The notes beneath the pieces are model-generated. The model did not search any database. It had not been told where the DNA came from and was given only the letters and a program-made list of their open reading frames with translations. From contig OX031071.1 in NCBI GenBank assembly GCA_943736015.1, forward strand, positions 30,970,619-31,034,618: DNA of 64,000 bases, written 5' to 3'. The translations under genes and the position numbers were made by a program. The stretch is from Tridacna crocea. Lineage: Eukaryota > Mollusca > Bivalvia > Cardiida > Cardiidae. Below are positions 10,088 to 20,825 of this stretch, one piece after another (the first letter of the stretch is position 1; each line of letters opens with the position of its first letter).

Positions 10088-10340
10088 TTGGGAGAAAATC
10101 TGTCTTCAGGGTTTCAAGGCAGGCCAAACACAAACAAGGCTGTACAGCCACAAAAGATGGGTAGATCTGGGATGTTTAAAATTTTGGGTGAAGAAAGTAC
10201 ATGGACTGTACTATCATTGTGGCAAAAACAATGGCACTGATTGGCTGCACAGTTACTACACAGCTGATCTGCACCTTCGTTTTCACATATATGTGCAAAT
10301 AGCAGGTTTTCTCATGACAAACTATGCAGTAAAATCTTCA
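10088..10340 (+). repeat. Interspersed repeat, apparently of a widely shared invertebrate family
   Basis: The 105-codon frame at 10026-10343 encodes QTRLYSHKRWVD and AGFLMTNYA. This resembles a phrase I recall recurring in predicted proteins of many marine invertebrates, usually read from an interspersed repeat and not from a gene. I recall the DNA consensus only roughly. No terminal repeats or target duplications are visible here. It lies in the presumed intron next to the donor at 10344-10349, on the opposite strand to the candidate gene. A host coding role is unlikely. Confidence 0.4.
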
Positions 10341-10349
10341 TGAACTTAC

Positions 10350-10397
10350 CTCCTTGCCACCAGGCTTCAACAAGGTCACTGCTTCAAACAATTGTGT
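10350..10397 (-). CDS. Candidate internal exon, 16 codons
   Basis: On the minus strand the exon ends GGCAAGGAG followed by GTAAGT, an excellent donor (10344-10349). It begins after GACAGATAG, a usable acceptor, giving ACACAATTG and the peptide TQLFEAVTLLKPGGKE in phase 0 at both ends. It joins in frame to the exon at 8302-8601. An acceptor 4 bases earlier would bring in a stop, so this start is chosen to keep the frame. It is short, so the call rests on the donor and on phase agreement. Confidence 0.4.
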
Positions 10398-10524
10398 CTA
10401 TCTGTCAGCACAAGTATTTAAATGATCCACACCAAGGATGTACTTATTTCAATCATTATCTGAAATCAGATGCAGTCAGCCAAGTCATATAAGCAGCACA
10501 GCACAGAATATATTTTAATCATAC

Positions 10525-10619
10525 CTGCCTATTGCTTTAATCTCTCTCTCTCTATGAAGAAGTTGGGATCATTATTATGAAGACGCACAATATGTCTTGT
10601 GTACTTCCGCAAAGAAACA
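10525..10619 (-). pseudogene. Candidate exon upstream of the same gene, with an in-frame stop
   Basis: On the minus strand an acceptor CATTCTATAG precedes T-GTT-TCT, and CAG followed by GTATGA gives a donor at 10524. Between them one frame encodes VSLRKYTRHIVRLHNND and PNFFIERERLKQ, protein-like and unrelated to repeats. The frame then meets TAG (10529-10531), two codons before the donor, and the donor phase (1) does not match the next exon (0). Either this copy is decayed or the real boundary is elsewhere. The LHNNDP...FIERER pattern fits my recollection of the same uncharacterised multi-copy family as the terminal exon. Confidence 0.38.
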
Positions 10620-11186
10620 CTATAGAATGAACACATAAGCAAAAATGCATTTTGGTATTATTTCTAATAGGACTGAGACAATATATATCAGTACAATGAC
10701 ATATGGAATAAATGTCTTCCCTTCCTTAAACTTTCATTTTAAAGAGTATTCATTCGATAAAACATATTGTATGAGATGACAGCAGGGCTTTTTTTCCAAA
10801 AATTGGAAAGGGGCCTTAGCCTTTCATTTTGGGAAATTCAAGCATGATTTTGGCCCAATTGGGAAATTAGACAGACTTCAATGTACATCAATAAAACAAT
10901 GGCAGTGTACGTATATACAGTATATAGAAGGGGCAGCAATTTAATTACCGGTAACAAGTGATACAGATTCAACATTCAAACTTTAACTGTTTAAACTTTG
11001 GCCAAATATCTCACAGAATTTGCACATATAGGCTTAGAGCCCTTTTTAACACTACTGTTAAAAACCGAGTTTGAATGTGTTAAGAAAACGTTTTTTTGTC
11101 AGCTGTAAGTTTTTACCAAAGACAATTATATAACATGACGATGGATTTAATATTGAATGATGCTTACAAAAAATCAATTCCTTCGA
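10620..11186. other. No gene or clear repeat seen
   Basis: AT-rich; includes a GGGAAATT-type stretch (GGAAAGGGGCCTTAGCC near 10805). Nothing supportable. Confidence 0.35.
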
Positions 11187-11352
11187 TTAACCCATTACCA
11201 CACAATCCCTACTTTTGACACCCCTGAGAAAGAAACCTTTAGAAAACATTGTGGGAAAAGGAGAAAATGCTGGTTACCAGCATTTTCTCCTTTTCCAACA
11301 ATGTTTTCTACCCTTCACAAAACAAATTTTAAATTTCTAGTCAGTTTCTACT
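11187..11352 (-). mobile_element. piggyBac-like MITE copy, 3' part missing
   Basis: TTAA (11187-11190), CCCATTACCACACAATCCCT, CCTGAGAAAGAAACC and the complete palindrome core (centre CTGGTTACCAG). The copy stops near 11352, after the TAGTCAGTTTCTACT part of the interior; the expected GTCGTCTGCAAATGC and far terminus are absent. Confidence 0.82.
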
Positions 11353-11604
11353 CAAAATACAAGGAAAAAAAGCCCTGGACAGCCATAGCATCGCTAACCT
11401 AATTCTTAAAAAGACTATGTGTTAGATATACAAAAAAGGCACACACATGATAACTCAGTGTTGCAGTTACAATTTCAGGGCCAAAGGGGTGAAGAGATTA
11501 TTCATCTATACACTTCTGTTTTTACAGATGTCATACAGGTCACATTGATGTTTAGAAAGCTTAGAAAATACCCAAAATTGGCAATCAAAACTTCCCAAAA
11601 GTAT

Positions 11605-11872
11605 CACCCAGCCTCGGTGGTTCAAAGCATGTCAGACTCGTGACCTGGTGAACTCGTGACATGTTCGATACCCGGTTGAGCCAAACTTCTTTCTGGCATA
11701 TTTTCGCCTCTCACCTCTACCGAACATGTGAGAAAAGTAGTCGTTGGCTTTGGAAAGATAGGTGTGTTAGCACTGGTGTGAGAAAGCCAGGAAACATATG
11801 CGAGTCACCAACTGCCATATGACCTTAGCTGTTAAAGTGGCGTTATTTAAACCCCAATACAACGAACCAATC
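11605..11872 (+). mobile_element. tRNA-derived SINE copy
   Basis: The head CCTCGGTGGTTCAAAGCATG and the B-box-like GTTCGATACCCGG resemble a pol III promoter of tRNA origin. The body (TATTTTCGCCTCTCACCTCT, GTAGTCGTTGGCTTTGGAAA, GAAAGCCAGGAAAC) and tail (GTGGCGTT, AACCCCAATACAAC) are shared with 20590-20825 and 40105-40370. The tail resembles bivalve SINEs ending in GGCGTTAAAC plus a short A/C-rich repeat. Confidence 0.78.
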
Positions 11873-12734
11873 CCAAAAGTATTGGGTATGATATGCTTTA
11901 TACTACTTTAATCAATTCACCACTAACTAAACATGTAACAAACTTGTATGCAGGATGTGCAGTACCATGAAACATCATTATCAGCCTAGTTTTGTTGGTT
12001 TTTATTGTGTGTGAAAAAACACTTTATCCCACCCACAATCATCTCCAGTAGACAACTGGAAATGGAGAAACATCATCACGAATAAACTGGCAGTAAAATA
12101 TAAAATACCCTGATACACATTCAGATTACGGGGATAAGTTTGAAATTTATGCTGAATTGCAAAGGAATGCAAATTTACCGTGGAAATACAAGTATTTTTG
12201 AAATTTATTGTCCGAAAATTTCAATATGCCGTCCAGGAAGAAGCGTCTGCAAAAGGCGCTTGTCATCGTGAATTTTACAGTCGTCAGTAAGCGTCTCAGT
12301 AAGAATGATTTGATAAATATATCTTTAAAATCTATTATTTTAGTTTTCATTTAAAATAGGTTCCGAAATGACCATTTCTTTCATGAAAATGGCTGTTTTG
12401 AAAATAATATTGAAAAAAAGAGAGAAAAAAAAAAGCCGTAGTGTGCTAAAAAAAGAATTACGGACGTTTCGTGCCATAACCCTTTCGCACCAGGCACTTC
12501 GTACCACAACTTAAACCATTTCCTACTACAATACTATTTCGTACAATAATCTTACCACTTTTTACCATAGTCTTAGTATTCCATACCATTTTTTGGTACC
12601 TATTGTAAAATATTGACAAAGGAAAACTTTCGACATGACATTATTAAAGAAAAAAAAGAAGTGACTGCATACCTCTACTAAAACGCCCTCGTGTTTTACA
12701 AGTGCAACACGTTAAAAACAGTGACCCGTTTTAT
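11873..12734. other. No certain gene; one weak exon-like stretch on the minus strand
   Basis: Around 12020-12092 on the minus strand TATATTTTACTGCCAG is a fine acceptor, followed by a frame with TGDDCGWDKVF that ends in a TAA inside CAATAAAAACC. It could be part of the candidate gene at 8302-13235 but does not connect in frame with the exons called. 12147-12350 is an open frame of unclear meaning. 12470-12600 repeats TACCA words without a regular period. Confidence 0.25.
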
Positions 12735-12804
12735 AAACTTAGATGCCAAATGTGCCCATTGATTCTGAGGCATTTATAGCGTTTTTAACGCCTAGCTCGA
12801 TGTA

Positions 12805-12988
12805 TATGAGGCAGCCACGTAGGAAGCATTTCAAGATTGGGGGTGGGGCTAACTTCGAAATACTTCAAGATTTTTTGAGTGGTTGTTGCATTGCGCTAAA
12901 AACTCATATTCTAGTCACTATGATTTTCAAAATTATTGGGGGGGCTGAGCCCCCCCCCTAGCCCCCCCTGTTCCTACGGGCCTGTGAG
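12805..12988. mobile_element. MITE with GTAGGAAC-type termini and poly-G/poly-C arms
   Basis: The left end is CCACGTAGGAAGCATTT then TTGGGGGTGGGGCTAAC; the right end is CCCCCCCTAGCCCCCCCTGT then TCCTACGGGCCTGTG, an imperfect inverted repeat. Elements of the CAGGCCCGTAGG type with G-rich arms are common in animal genomes. No coding frame. Confidence 0.6.
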
Positions 12989-13164
12989 GAGGTATCTATA
13001 TGTATTTTAACAGAGAGAGGGCAACCCTTTAAACAGTCACTGTAATGGAGACAACAATCATTTGAAGCTCAGCTCACTTATGCCATTTTATATGTCATAA
13101 CTTTATTCTACATCATTCTTTTAAATAATTAACAAGATAACATTTAACATAATATACTTACACA

Positions 13165-13235
13165 AATCAGTGCCTCGAATAGAAATAAGCATTCGAAGCC
13201 ATCTTCTGTGAGACCGTCAACAAACAAAACGACGG
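13165..13235 (-). CDS. Candidate exon with strong donor, same strand as the 8.3-10.6 kb exons
   Basis: On the minus strand GGCACTGATTTGT is followed by GTAAGTATATT, a perfect donor. The frame before it encodes FVDGLTEDGFECLF and LFEALIC and ends in phase 0. Rightwards the open frame runs on into VFYTITPVV and reaches GGTGTCTTAG, a possible acceptor near 13262, but that part overlaps a family C repeat, so I call only the non-repeat part. The next exon found (10525-10619) needs phase 2, so an exon between them is missing or the gene is broken. Confidence 0.33.
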
Positions 13236-13370
13236 GTGTTATAGTATAAAACACGCTCACTAAGACACCAAAACACGTACAAAACATCAGTATTTATTCT
13301 AAAAATACCGGTGTTTTAGTATGTAATACCCTAAAAACACGTGTCGTGTTTCTCAAAATTTACAGTGTAC
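13216..13370. mobile_element. Family C relative
   Basis: It has GGGTGTTATAGTATAAAACA, many AAAACAC words, CCGGTGTTTTAGTATG, and the right terminus AATTTACAGTG, as in the element at 2607-2873. The left limit against the candidate exon at 13165-13235 is uncertain. Confidence 0.55.
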
Positions 13371-14093
13371 CTCTTGACAAAATAGGGCAAGGTTACAATT
13401 TTGTTGTTTGGTAGAATTAAATGATGCTTGACTCTTTACCAAATGACAGAAATTTTAATTTGTTCAAAGCAAATACAGCTGTTGTTGTTGTATGGTGTTC
13501 AACGCCGTTTTCAACATTATTTCAGTTATATCGCAGCGGCCAGTACATCTATCCATGTTTTCTAGAAGTCTCTTCTTACCAATACTCCGAGCCACTGGCT
13601 GCTTTTCCACGTAACCATCTTCGAAACAATGATGATCAGATGTGGGAGAGGAATTATTCGTTATGTTGAAAAATATAAGTTATAAAAAACACACACTGTG
13701 AAAGATGGTGAAAATGATGGAAAATAAATGTTCTCTTTTTCTCACAATTGTTATTTTTACCGTCATTTGATCCGAAAATATGTTGAGGCCTGCAATTCGT
13801 TAAACATTTATAACTTTATATCGTCCTCGACCTGAAAAGAAGAACGTCCTTGGGTTATACACAGTCGCACCATATAAGGATAAAAGCCTGTATGTTTGAA
13901 AAACTGTATCGCGTGATCAGTGTATTAGAACAAAAAATAGTTTCACAAGTTTAGAATTCAGTTTTTAAAGTAGGACATCAAGGCGGGACAAAAATTCCCC
14001 GTATCCGTCTCCTATTACATGTACGCCGTTACCTTTTCTCATCCTATAAACCCATCCTTGGTTTTATGTTGTACTGAATCAGAGTCTTTACAA
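13371..14093. other. Decayed MITE remnants, no gene
   Basis: TTGACTCTTTACCAAATGAC at 13430 and AAATAAATGTTCTCTTTTTC near 13720 are worn pieces of the piggyBac-like MITE. CCACTGGCTGCTTTTCC at about 13590 recurs at 36182, so it belongs to a further low-copy repeat. Confidence 0.4.
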
Positions 14094-14165
14094 TCAATCA
14101 ATCAATCAATCAATCGAGTTTATTGTTCAAATCTTACATACATGATACACAAACAAAGGGTAAAA
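14094..14165 (-). mobile_element. LINE 3'-end remnant with (TTGA)n tail
   Basis: ATCAATCAATCAATCAATCA then CGAGTTTATTGTTCAAATCT. Read on the minus strand this is an AATAAA-containing 3' end followed by (TTGA)n, the form of a tailed, truncated LINE insertion. Confidence 0.5.
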
Positions 14166-15042
14166 CTTACATACATATAAAATTATACAAAGTGACGGGG
14201 AAAAATATGTTAGAAAAGTTGGAGGCCATAACCTTGGTCAGAATGAGAATTAGACTATAGGCCTGAAAAAGATATTGTAAAATTGCCTTTTCTATTTCAT
14301 CGGTCATTTTGTTTTACAAAAAGAGAAAACTAGTCTCGTTAATACCACAGATGACAAATGAAATGTTCCTTGGAATACAGTTGTCTTTTATTGAAATACA
14401 GTTCTCTTTCAACACTTTATCGCACAATGCAAAACTTTAACTTTAACATCTAAAAAAGATGTATTTTAACTGTATACAGTGGAGAAAGGGGCATTTACTG
14501 GTAACAAGAATGTTCTTTTTCCACATTATTTTCTATTTTCGCAAAGACAATCCTCCGTCATTGAACTACATTTAATTTGTCGTCTTCACATGTGTTTAAT
14601 TTGGAAAAGTCTAAATTTTTTATATGTGGTGGGATTTTAAGTTTTCTTTTCGTGTTTTAGATATGCTGCTAAACGCCGTTTAAAACTTTACTCTAGTTAA
14701 TTGTATCTGTCCGAGCATTTATCCATGCGTTCCCAGACTTTTACTGGTCCTTCACAAATATTTTCCCAAGACTCTGGCTTCTTCCCACCATAACCATAGT
14801 CGGAACCATGAGTATCGATGAGAAGGGAATAAGTCTTGTCACAAAGACTATTTTCAATCCTTGAGAAGAAAATGGTCGAGTTTGCAATTTCAAACCATTA
14901 ACCCTCTGGCTCCAGGCGTTGTGAATTACCGACTGATTCGACGGGCTAGACAGAGAATTGGATTGTAGATATGTGTAATGTCTTTAAATGCCTATAAACT
15001 GATCAGTCTGAAATATGATCATCTTGTATATAAGATTCAAAG
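14166..15042. other. Decayed MITE copy near 14480-14640; otherwise blank
   Basis: GGGGCATTTACTGGTAACAA and TTTAATTTGTCGTCTTCACA with TTAATTTGGAAAAGTCTAAA are in the order of a reverse-oriented piggyBac-like MITE, heavily mutated. No coding signal. Confidence 0.45.
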
Positions 15043-15229
15043 ATTCAAAGATATTGTATTCAAATATATAGGCCACCGGCCCATAATATATAAACAATTT
15101 TACCATGTATTCCCTCACAAAATCTAATCTATTACATGTAGGAGATGCTTAAATTCACAATTATTAAACTGTTTTCGTCTATTCACTATATAGATATTTG
15201 CAGAGACCTTGCTCTCAGAGTTATGAAGG

Positions 15230-15600
15230 TAATAATCACAAAATGTAAAGTCTGGTTTCGAACCTTAAGTGTTCTCCTGTACAGTCAAGCCTAAGGAGTA
15301 AAATCTCAGAAATACACAGGTCAAGATCAGACTCCACAAACTGTAAAGTTCGCTTTGGAACCTATACTGTCTCTATTTGTTTAATCAAGTTTCTGGGATA
15401 AAAATCTAATTAAAGAGAGGTGAAGGACAGATTTCACCCAATGTATGGTCTGACCTTTGATCCTTACCTTTCGCTTGTCGAGTGTAGCATCTACGGTAAA
15501 ATTGTGTGAAAGACAAGGATCTACCTCAGACTGCACAGAATATAAAACCTGACCTGGGATCTATACTCTCTGCTTGTATAGTCTGAAAGTCTCCGTGGTA
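15230..15600. repeat. Decayed tandem repeat, about 98 bp, four units
   Basis: GTAAAGTCTGGTTTCGAACC (15246), GTAAAGTTCGCTTTGGAACC (15342), GTATGGTCTGACCTTTGATC (15441) and ATAAAACCTGACCTGGGATC (15541) recur at 96-100 bp. The phrases resemble the dispersed GATCAGACTG / CAGTCTGATC motif. Confidence 0.55.
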
Positions 15601-15744
15601 CATATAAATATATCTTTAAGTGTAAATAGATGGTATTCTGTTCAATATAGGCCGAGTTAAATGACCCACGGTCAAATATTTCTTTTTCAGTCACAAACTA
15701 TTTTCTTTGTGTTGTAATAAATGTGCTTGAATGGAAAACAGTCT

Positions 15745-18700
15745 AGCTATGTGAGCGCCTACAACACAGGCTGACAGGAGTTGAAACTTTTTGACACGGG
15801 TAACTTTTCTGTGAGCGCCTACAACACTGGCTGATTTGGGTAAAAAAGTGCTTGACATTGGTAACTTTTCTGTCAGCGCCTATACCACAGGCTGATCTAG
15901 GTCGAAATTATTTGACATTGGTAATTTTCTATGAGAGCGCCTACAACTCAGACAGACCCAGGTCGAAACTGTTTGATATTTATAACTTTTCTGTGAACGC
16001 CTACAACACAGTCTGACCCGGGTCGGAAGTGTTTGACATTGGTAACTTTTCTGTGAGCGCCTACAACACAGTCTGACCCGGGTCGAAATTGTTTGACATT
16101 GGTAGCTTATCTATGAGAGCCTACACTGTGAGCGCCCACAACACAGGCTGACCCGGGTCTAAACTGTTTGACATTGGTAACTTATCTGTCAGCGCCTTCA
16201 ACACAGGCTGACACGGGTCTAAACTGTTTGACATTGGTAACTTATCTGTCAGCGCCTTCAACACAGGCTGACACGGGTCTAAACTGTTTGAAATTGGTAA
16301 GTTGTCTGTGAGCGCCTACAACACAGGCTGACCTGGTCAAAACTGTTTGGCATTGGTAACTTATGTGTGAGCGCCTACAACACAGGCTGACCCGATCAAA
16401 ACTGTTTGACATCGGTAACTTATCTGTCAGCGCCTTCAACACAGGCTGACACGGGTCTAAACGGTTTGACATTGGTAACTTATCTGTCAGCGCCTTCAAC
16501 ACAGGCTGCTGACACGGGTCTAAACTGTTTGACATTGGTAAGTTGTCTGTGAGCGCCTACAACATAGGTTGATACGGTTCGAAATTGTTTGACATCGGTA
16601 AGTTTTCTGTCAGCGCCTACAGCACAGGCTGACCTGGGTCGAAACTGTTTGACATCGGTACCTTTTCTATCAGCGCCTACAACACAGGCTGACACGGGGT
16701 CGAAACTGTTTGACATTGGTAACTTTTCTGGGAGCACCTACAACACAGGCTGATCCGGGTGGAAAGTGTTTGACATTCTTTACTTTTCTGTGAACTCCTG
16801 CAACACATACTGATCTGCTTCGAAACTGTTTGACATTGGTAACTTTTCTACGAGCGCCTACAACACAGGCTGACCCGGGACAAAACTATTTGACATTGGT
16901 AACTTTTCTGTCAGCGCCTACAACACAGGCTTACCCTGGTCAAAACTGTTTAACGTTGGTAAATTTTCTGTCAGCGTTTACAAACAGGCTGATCTGGGTC
17001 CTAACTGTTTGACATTGGTAACTTTTCTGTCAGCGTATACAGCACGGGCTGACCCGGGTCGAAACTGTTTGACATTGGTAACTTTTCTGTCAGCGCCTAC
17101 AACACAGGCCGCCCCGGGTAGAATCAGTTTGGTAGCTTTTCTGTCAGCGCCTACAGCACAGGCTGATCTGTGTAGAAACTGTTTGATATAGGTACTTTTT
17201 CTGTCAGCGCCTACAAGACAGCCTGACCCGGGTCGAAACTGGTTGACATTGGTAACCTTCTGTCAGCGTATACATCACAGACTGATCCCGTTCGAATCTG
17301 TTTGATATTTGTAACTTTTCTGTGAGCGTCTACACTACGGGCTGACCTAGGTTGAAAGTGTTTGACATTAGTAATTTATCTGTGAGCGCCTACAGCACAG
17401 GCTGACCATGGTCTAAACTGTTCGATTTTGTTAACTTTTCTATCAGCGCCTACAACACAGGCTGATCCGAGTTGAAACTTTTTGACATTGGTAACTTTTC
17501 TGTCAGCGCCTACAGCACAGGCTGGCCCGGGTCGAAACTGTTTCAGATAGGTAATTTTTCTCTGAGTGCCTATAACACAGGCTTACCCGAATTGAATCTG
17601 TATGACATTAGTATTTTTTCTGTGAGCGCCTACAGCACAGGCTTGCCCGGGTCGAAAGTGTTTGACATTTATAACTTTTCGTTGAGCGTCTACATTACAG
17701 GCTGGCCCGAGTCGAACTGTATGACATTGGTAACTTTTCTGTGAGCACCTACAACACAGGCTGAACCGGGTCTTAACTGTTCCACATTAATAACTTTTCT
17801 GTCAGCGCCCACAACATAGGCTGACCTAAGTTGAAACTGTTTGAAATTGGAAACTTTTCTGTCAGCGCCTACCACACAGACCATGGTTTAAATTATTTGA
17901 CATTGGTAACTTTTCGTTGAGCGCCTACAACACACGCTGACCCGGGTGTAAATTGTTTGACATCGGAAACTTTTTTCTGTGAGCGATTACAACACAGGCT
18001 GACCATAGCTTAAAAAGTTTGACATTGTTAACTTTTCTGTGAGTGCATACAACACAGGCTGACCCGAAACGAAACTGTTTGACATTGGTTATTTTTCTGT
18101 GAGCGCTTACAACACATGCTGACCCGAGTCGACACTGTTTGACATTGGTTACTTTTCTGTGAGCGCCTACAGCACAGGCTGACCCGGGTCAAAACTGTTT
18201 GACATTGCTAACTTTTCTGTGAGCGCCTACAACACAAGCTGATCTGGGTCGAAAGTGTTTGAGTTTGGTAACTTTTCTTTCAGCGCCTACAACACAGGCT
18301 GACACGGGTCTAAACTGTTTGACATTGGTAACTTTTCTGTGATCGCCTACAGCCCAGGCTTACAAGGGTGTAATTTGTTTGACATTGGTAACTTTTCTGT
18401 GAGTGCTTACAGCACAGGCTGACCCGGGTCGAAACTATTTGACACTGATAACTTTTCTGGGAGCGCCTTCAATACAGGCTCACCCGGGTCTAATCTGTTC
18501 CACATTTATAACTTTTTTGCCAGCACCTACAACACAGGCTGACCGGGTCGAAACTGTTTGACATTGGTAACTTTTCTGTCAGCGCCTTCAACACAGGCTG
18601 ACCGAAGTCGAAACTGTTTGACACTGGTAAGTTTTCTGTGAGCGTCTACCACACAGGCTTACCCGGGTCGAAACTGTTTGAGTTTGGTAACTTTTCTTTC

Positions 18701-19297
18701 AGCGCCTACAACACAGGCTGACCCGGGTCGAAACTGTTTGACAATGATTACTTTTCTGTGATCGCCTACAGCCCTGGCTGACCCGGGTCGAAACTGTTTG
18801 ACATTGGTAACTTTTCTGTCAGCGGCTTCAACACAGCCTGACTCGGGTCGAAACTGTTTTGCATTGGTAACTTTTCTGTGAGTTCCTACAACACAGGCTG
18901 ACCCTGGTCGAAACTGTTTGATATTGGTAACTTTTCTGTGAGTTCCTACAACACAGGCTGACCCCAGTCGACACCGTTTGACATTGATAACTTTTCTGTG
19001 AACTCCCACAACACAGGCCGACCCGCGTCTAAACTGTTCCACATTGATAACTTTTCTACCAGCACCTACAACACAGGCTGACCCGGGTCGAATTTGTTAG
19101 ACATTGATAACTTTTCTGTCAGCGGCTTCAACACAGGCTGACATAAGTCGAAACGGTTTGACATTGATAACTTTTCTGTGAGCGCCTACAACACAGGCTG
19201 ACCCGGGTCTAAACTGTTTGACATTGATAACATTTCTGTGAGCGCCTACAACACAGGCTGACCCGGGTCGAGATTGTTTGACATTGATAACTTTTCA
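15745..19297. repeat. 60-bp satellite array, about 59 units
   Basis: The unit is TGTTTGACATTGGTAACTTT then TCTGTGAGCGCCTACAACAC then AGGCTGACCCGGGTCGAAAC. Period 60 holds over most of the array, with rare indel units. A subset reading CAGCGCCTTCAACACAGGCT with CTTATCTGTC recurs with a 238-bp offset (16200s and 16440s), which is local higher-order structure. Because 60 is a multiple of three, open frames run through many units on both strands (up to 127 codons at 18659-19042). These are not taken as genes. Confidence 0.96.
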
Positions 19298-19489
19298 ATA
19301 CCATCCTCCAATGGTGGCCACAAGCGAGTAACTCGGGTGTTAAAATCCATTTAAATTTCTATCACACAATTTCTAGTGGCGAAAATATTTGAAGACGACG
19401 ATTTCTTAGTGTAGGTCAGTCCAAATGTCAGTCGCTTGCAGAATTTTTTTTTTTCTAAACTGGGTCATAAGTTGCCAAGTCGCTCTATC

Positions 19490-19717
19490 TTATTCCTTAC
19501 CCAAACAAGCCCTCGTTTTTACGTGTCTGTAATGCAAGTCTTTTGAAAACACTGTGGAAAAAGGAGAAATTGCTCGTAAGGAGCAATTTCTCCTTTCCCC
19601 ACAGTGTTTTCTGTCCGTTTGGATAATTTTCTGCCTTTGTTATAAAAGTTAAAATTGTCGTTTGCAAACTCTTTCAGTTTGGAAGAGTCTAAAATTTGTC
19701 GTTTGGGGATGGGTTAA
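19490..19717 (-). mobile_element. piggyBac-like MITE, alternative hairpin core
   Basis: The outer stem GAAAACACTGTGGAAAAAGG is shared with the main subfamily, but the inner core is GAGAAATTGCTCGTAAGGAG, closed by CAATTTCTCCTTTCCCC. The right end is GTCGTTTGGGGATGGG then TTAA (19714-19717). The left end is degenerate near CCTTACCCAAACAAG. The copy at 47627-47775 has the same core. Confidence 0.72.
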
Positions 19718-20589
19718 ATAGTTTTTTTTCAGTGTCTTACTAGTGGACCAACCGTAAAACAATAGCTTGTCATATTCACAATGTTTCCTATACTTCTGAA
19801 AGGTAGGATTTGAATTAAAATGCATTTTAACACTTGCATTGTTTACTTTTGGCCGGGATTGTGGCTTTTACAATTACTGATAACAAATGTGTATATCTAG
19901 TTTACCTGCAATGTGATGAACGAATTAACAAATACCAGATCTATCCGTAGAATTCAGCAGAAAAAATTATAATTACATCATGGAACATGAATATATTACC
20001 TACATTCATACTACCGGCTGCAAATTCTTTCAATATGGCGAGGTAAAATGCTGTTTTGTTTGGAAAAGAGTTACATATAAAGAAAGTCTTGGGATCATAA
20101 CTTCTGTATAACTGCAATTTACGTACAAGAAGTTTGTCTTTCATCACATGTTACAGATGGATTTCTTTTCCTTTTCTCCTACAAAACCATTCCATTGCAT
20201 CGCGACCTCGAAAAGGACACTTTACAAAGATGGTGGGACATTGAGAAAATGCGCGAAATGTTTCCTTTTTCTCATAATAGTTTTATTTTCGACATTCCAG
20301 CTGAAGTAAATTTTGTTGTTTGCAAATTTATTCAATATTAGCAGTTCTAAAATGTGTCCTTTGTCCGACCTTGAGGTATCATCAATCATACCATATTAGG
20401 ATGGAAGTCAGCTATTTCTCAAAATTTGAACCATGTTATCTGTAAAATTGGACATATTAAGTTTCACAAGTTAGAAACAGCATATCTTAGTAGGCTATCA
20501 AGACACGAGAAAGATATCCATATTCGTCTTTAGTGAAGGGCAAAGCTCGAATTTGTCATTTTAAAAGCATTTACAGATGAGCGTATCGA
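19718..20589. other. Decayed MITE near 20215-20375; otherwise blank
   Basis: AAGATGGTGGGACATTGAGAAA and TTTCCTTTTTCTCATAATAG with GTTGTTTGCAAATTTATTCA are in MITE order but strongly mutated. The open frame at 19941-20147 has no support. Confidence 0.4.
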
Positions 20590-20825
20590 ATTTATGACCT
20601 GGTAATTTGTGAATTCGATACCTGGATGAGGCAAACTTTCTTTCCGGCCTATTTTCGCCTCTTACCTCTGCTGAAGCACGTGAGAAAAGTAGTTGGTGGC
20701 TTGGAAAAAAAAAAGTTGTATTAGTACTTGTGTGAGAAAGCCAGGAAACACATGTGCGTCACCGACCGCCATGATATGACCTCAGATGTTAAAGTGGCAT
20801 TAAACCCCAATAAAACCAAGCAACC
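20590..20825 (+). mobile_element. tRNA-derived SINE copy, head degraded
   Basis: AATTCGATACCTGGATGAGG is the B-box region. The body and tail (TATTTTCGCCTCTTACCTCT, GAAAGCCAGGAAACACATGT, GTGGCATTAAACCCCAATAA) match the copies at 11605 and 40105. The A-box part is shortened to GACCTGGTAATTTGTG. Confidence 0.75.

Noticed and set aside
10026..10343. 105-codon frame as a host gene
   Set aside because: It matches a remembered interspersed repeat and lies inside a presumed intron on the other strand.
16242..19042. Several 60-127-codon frames with repeated peptides
   Set aside because: They follow from a 60-bp period in a satellite; no start context, splice sites or ends.
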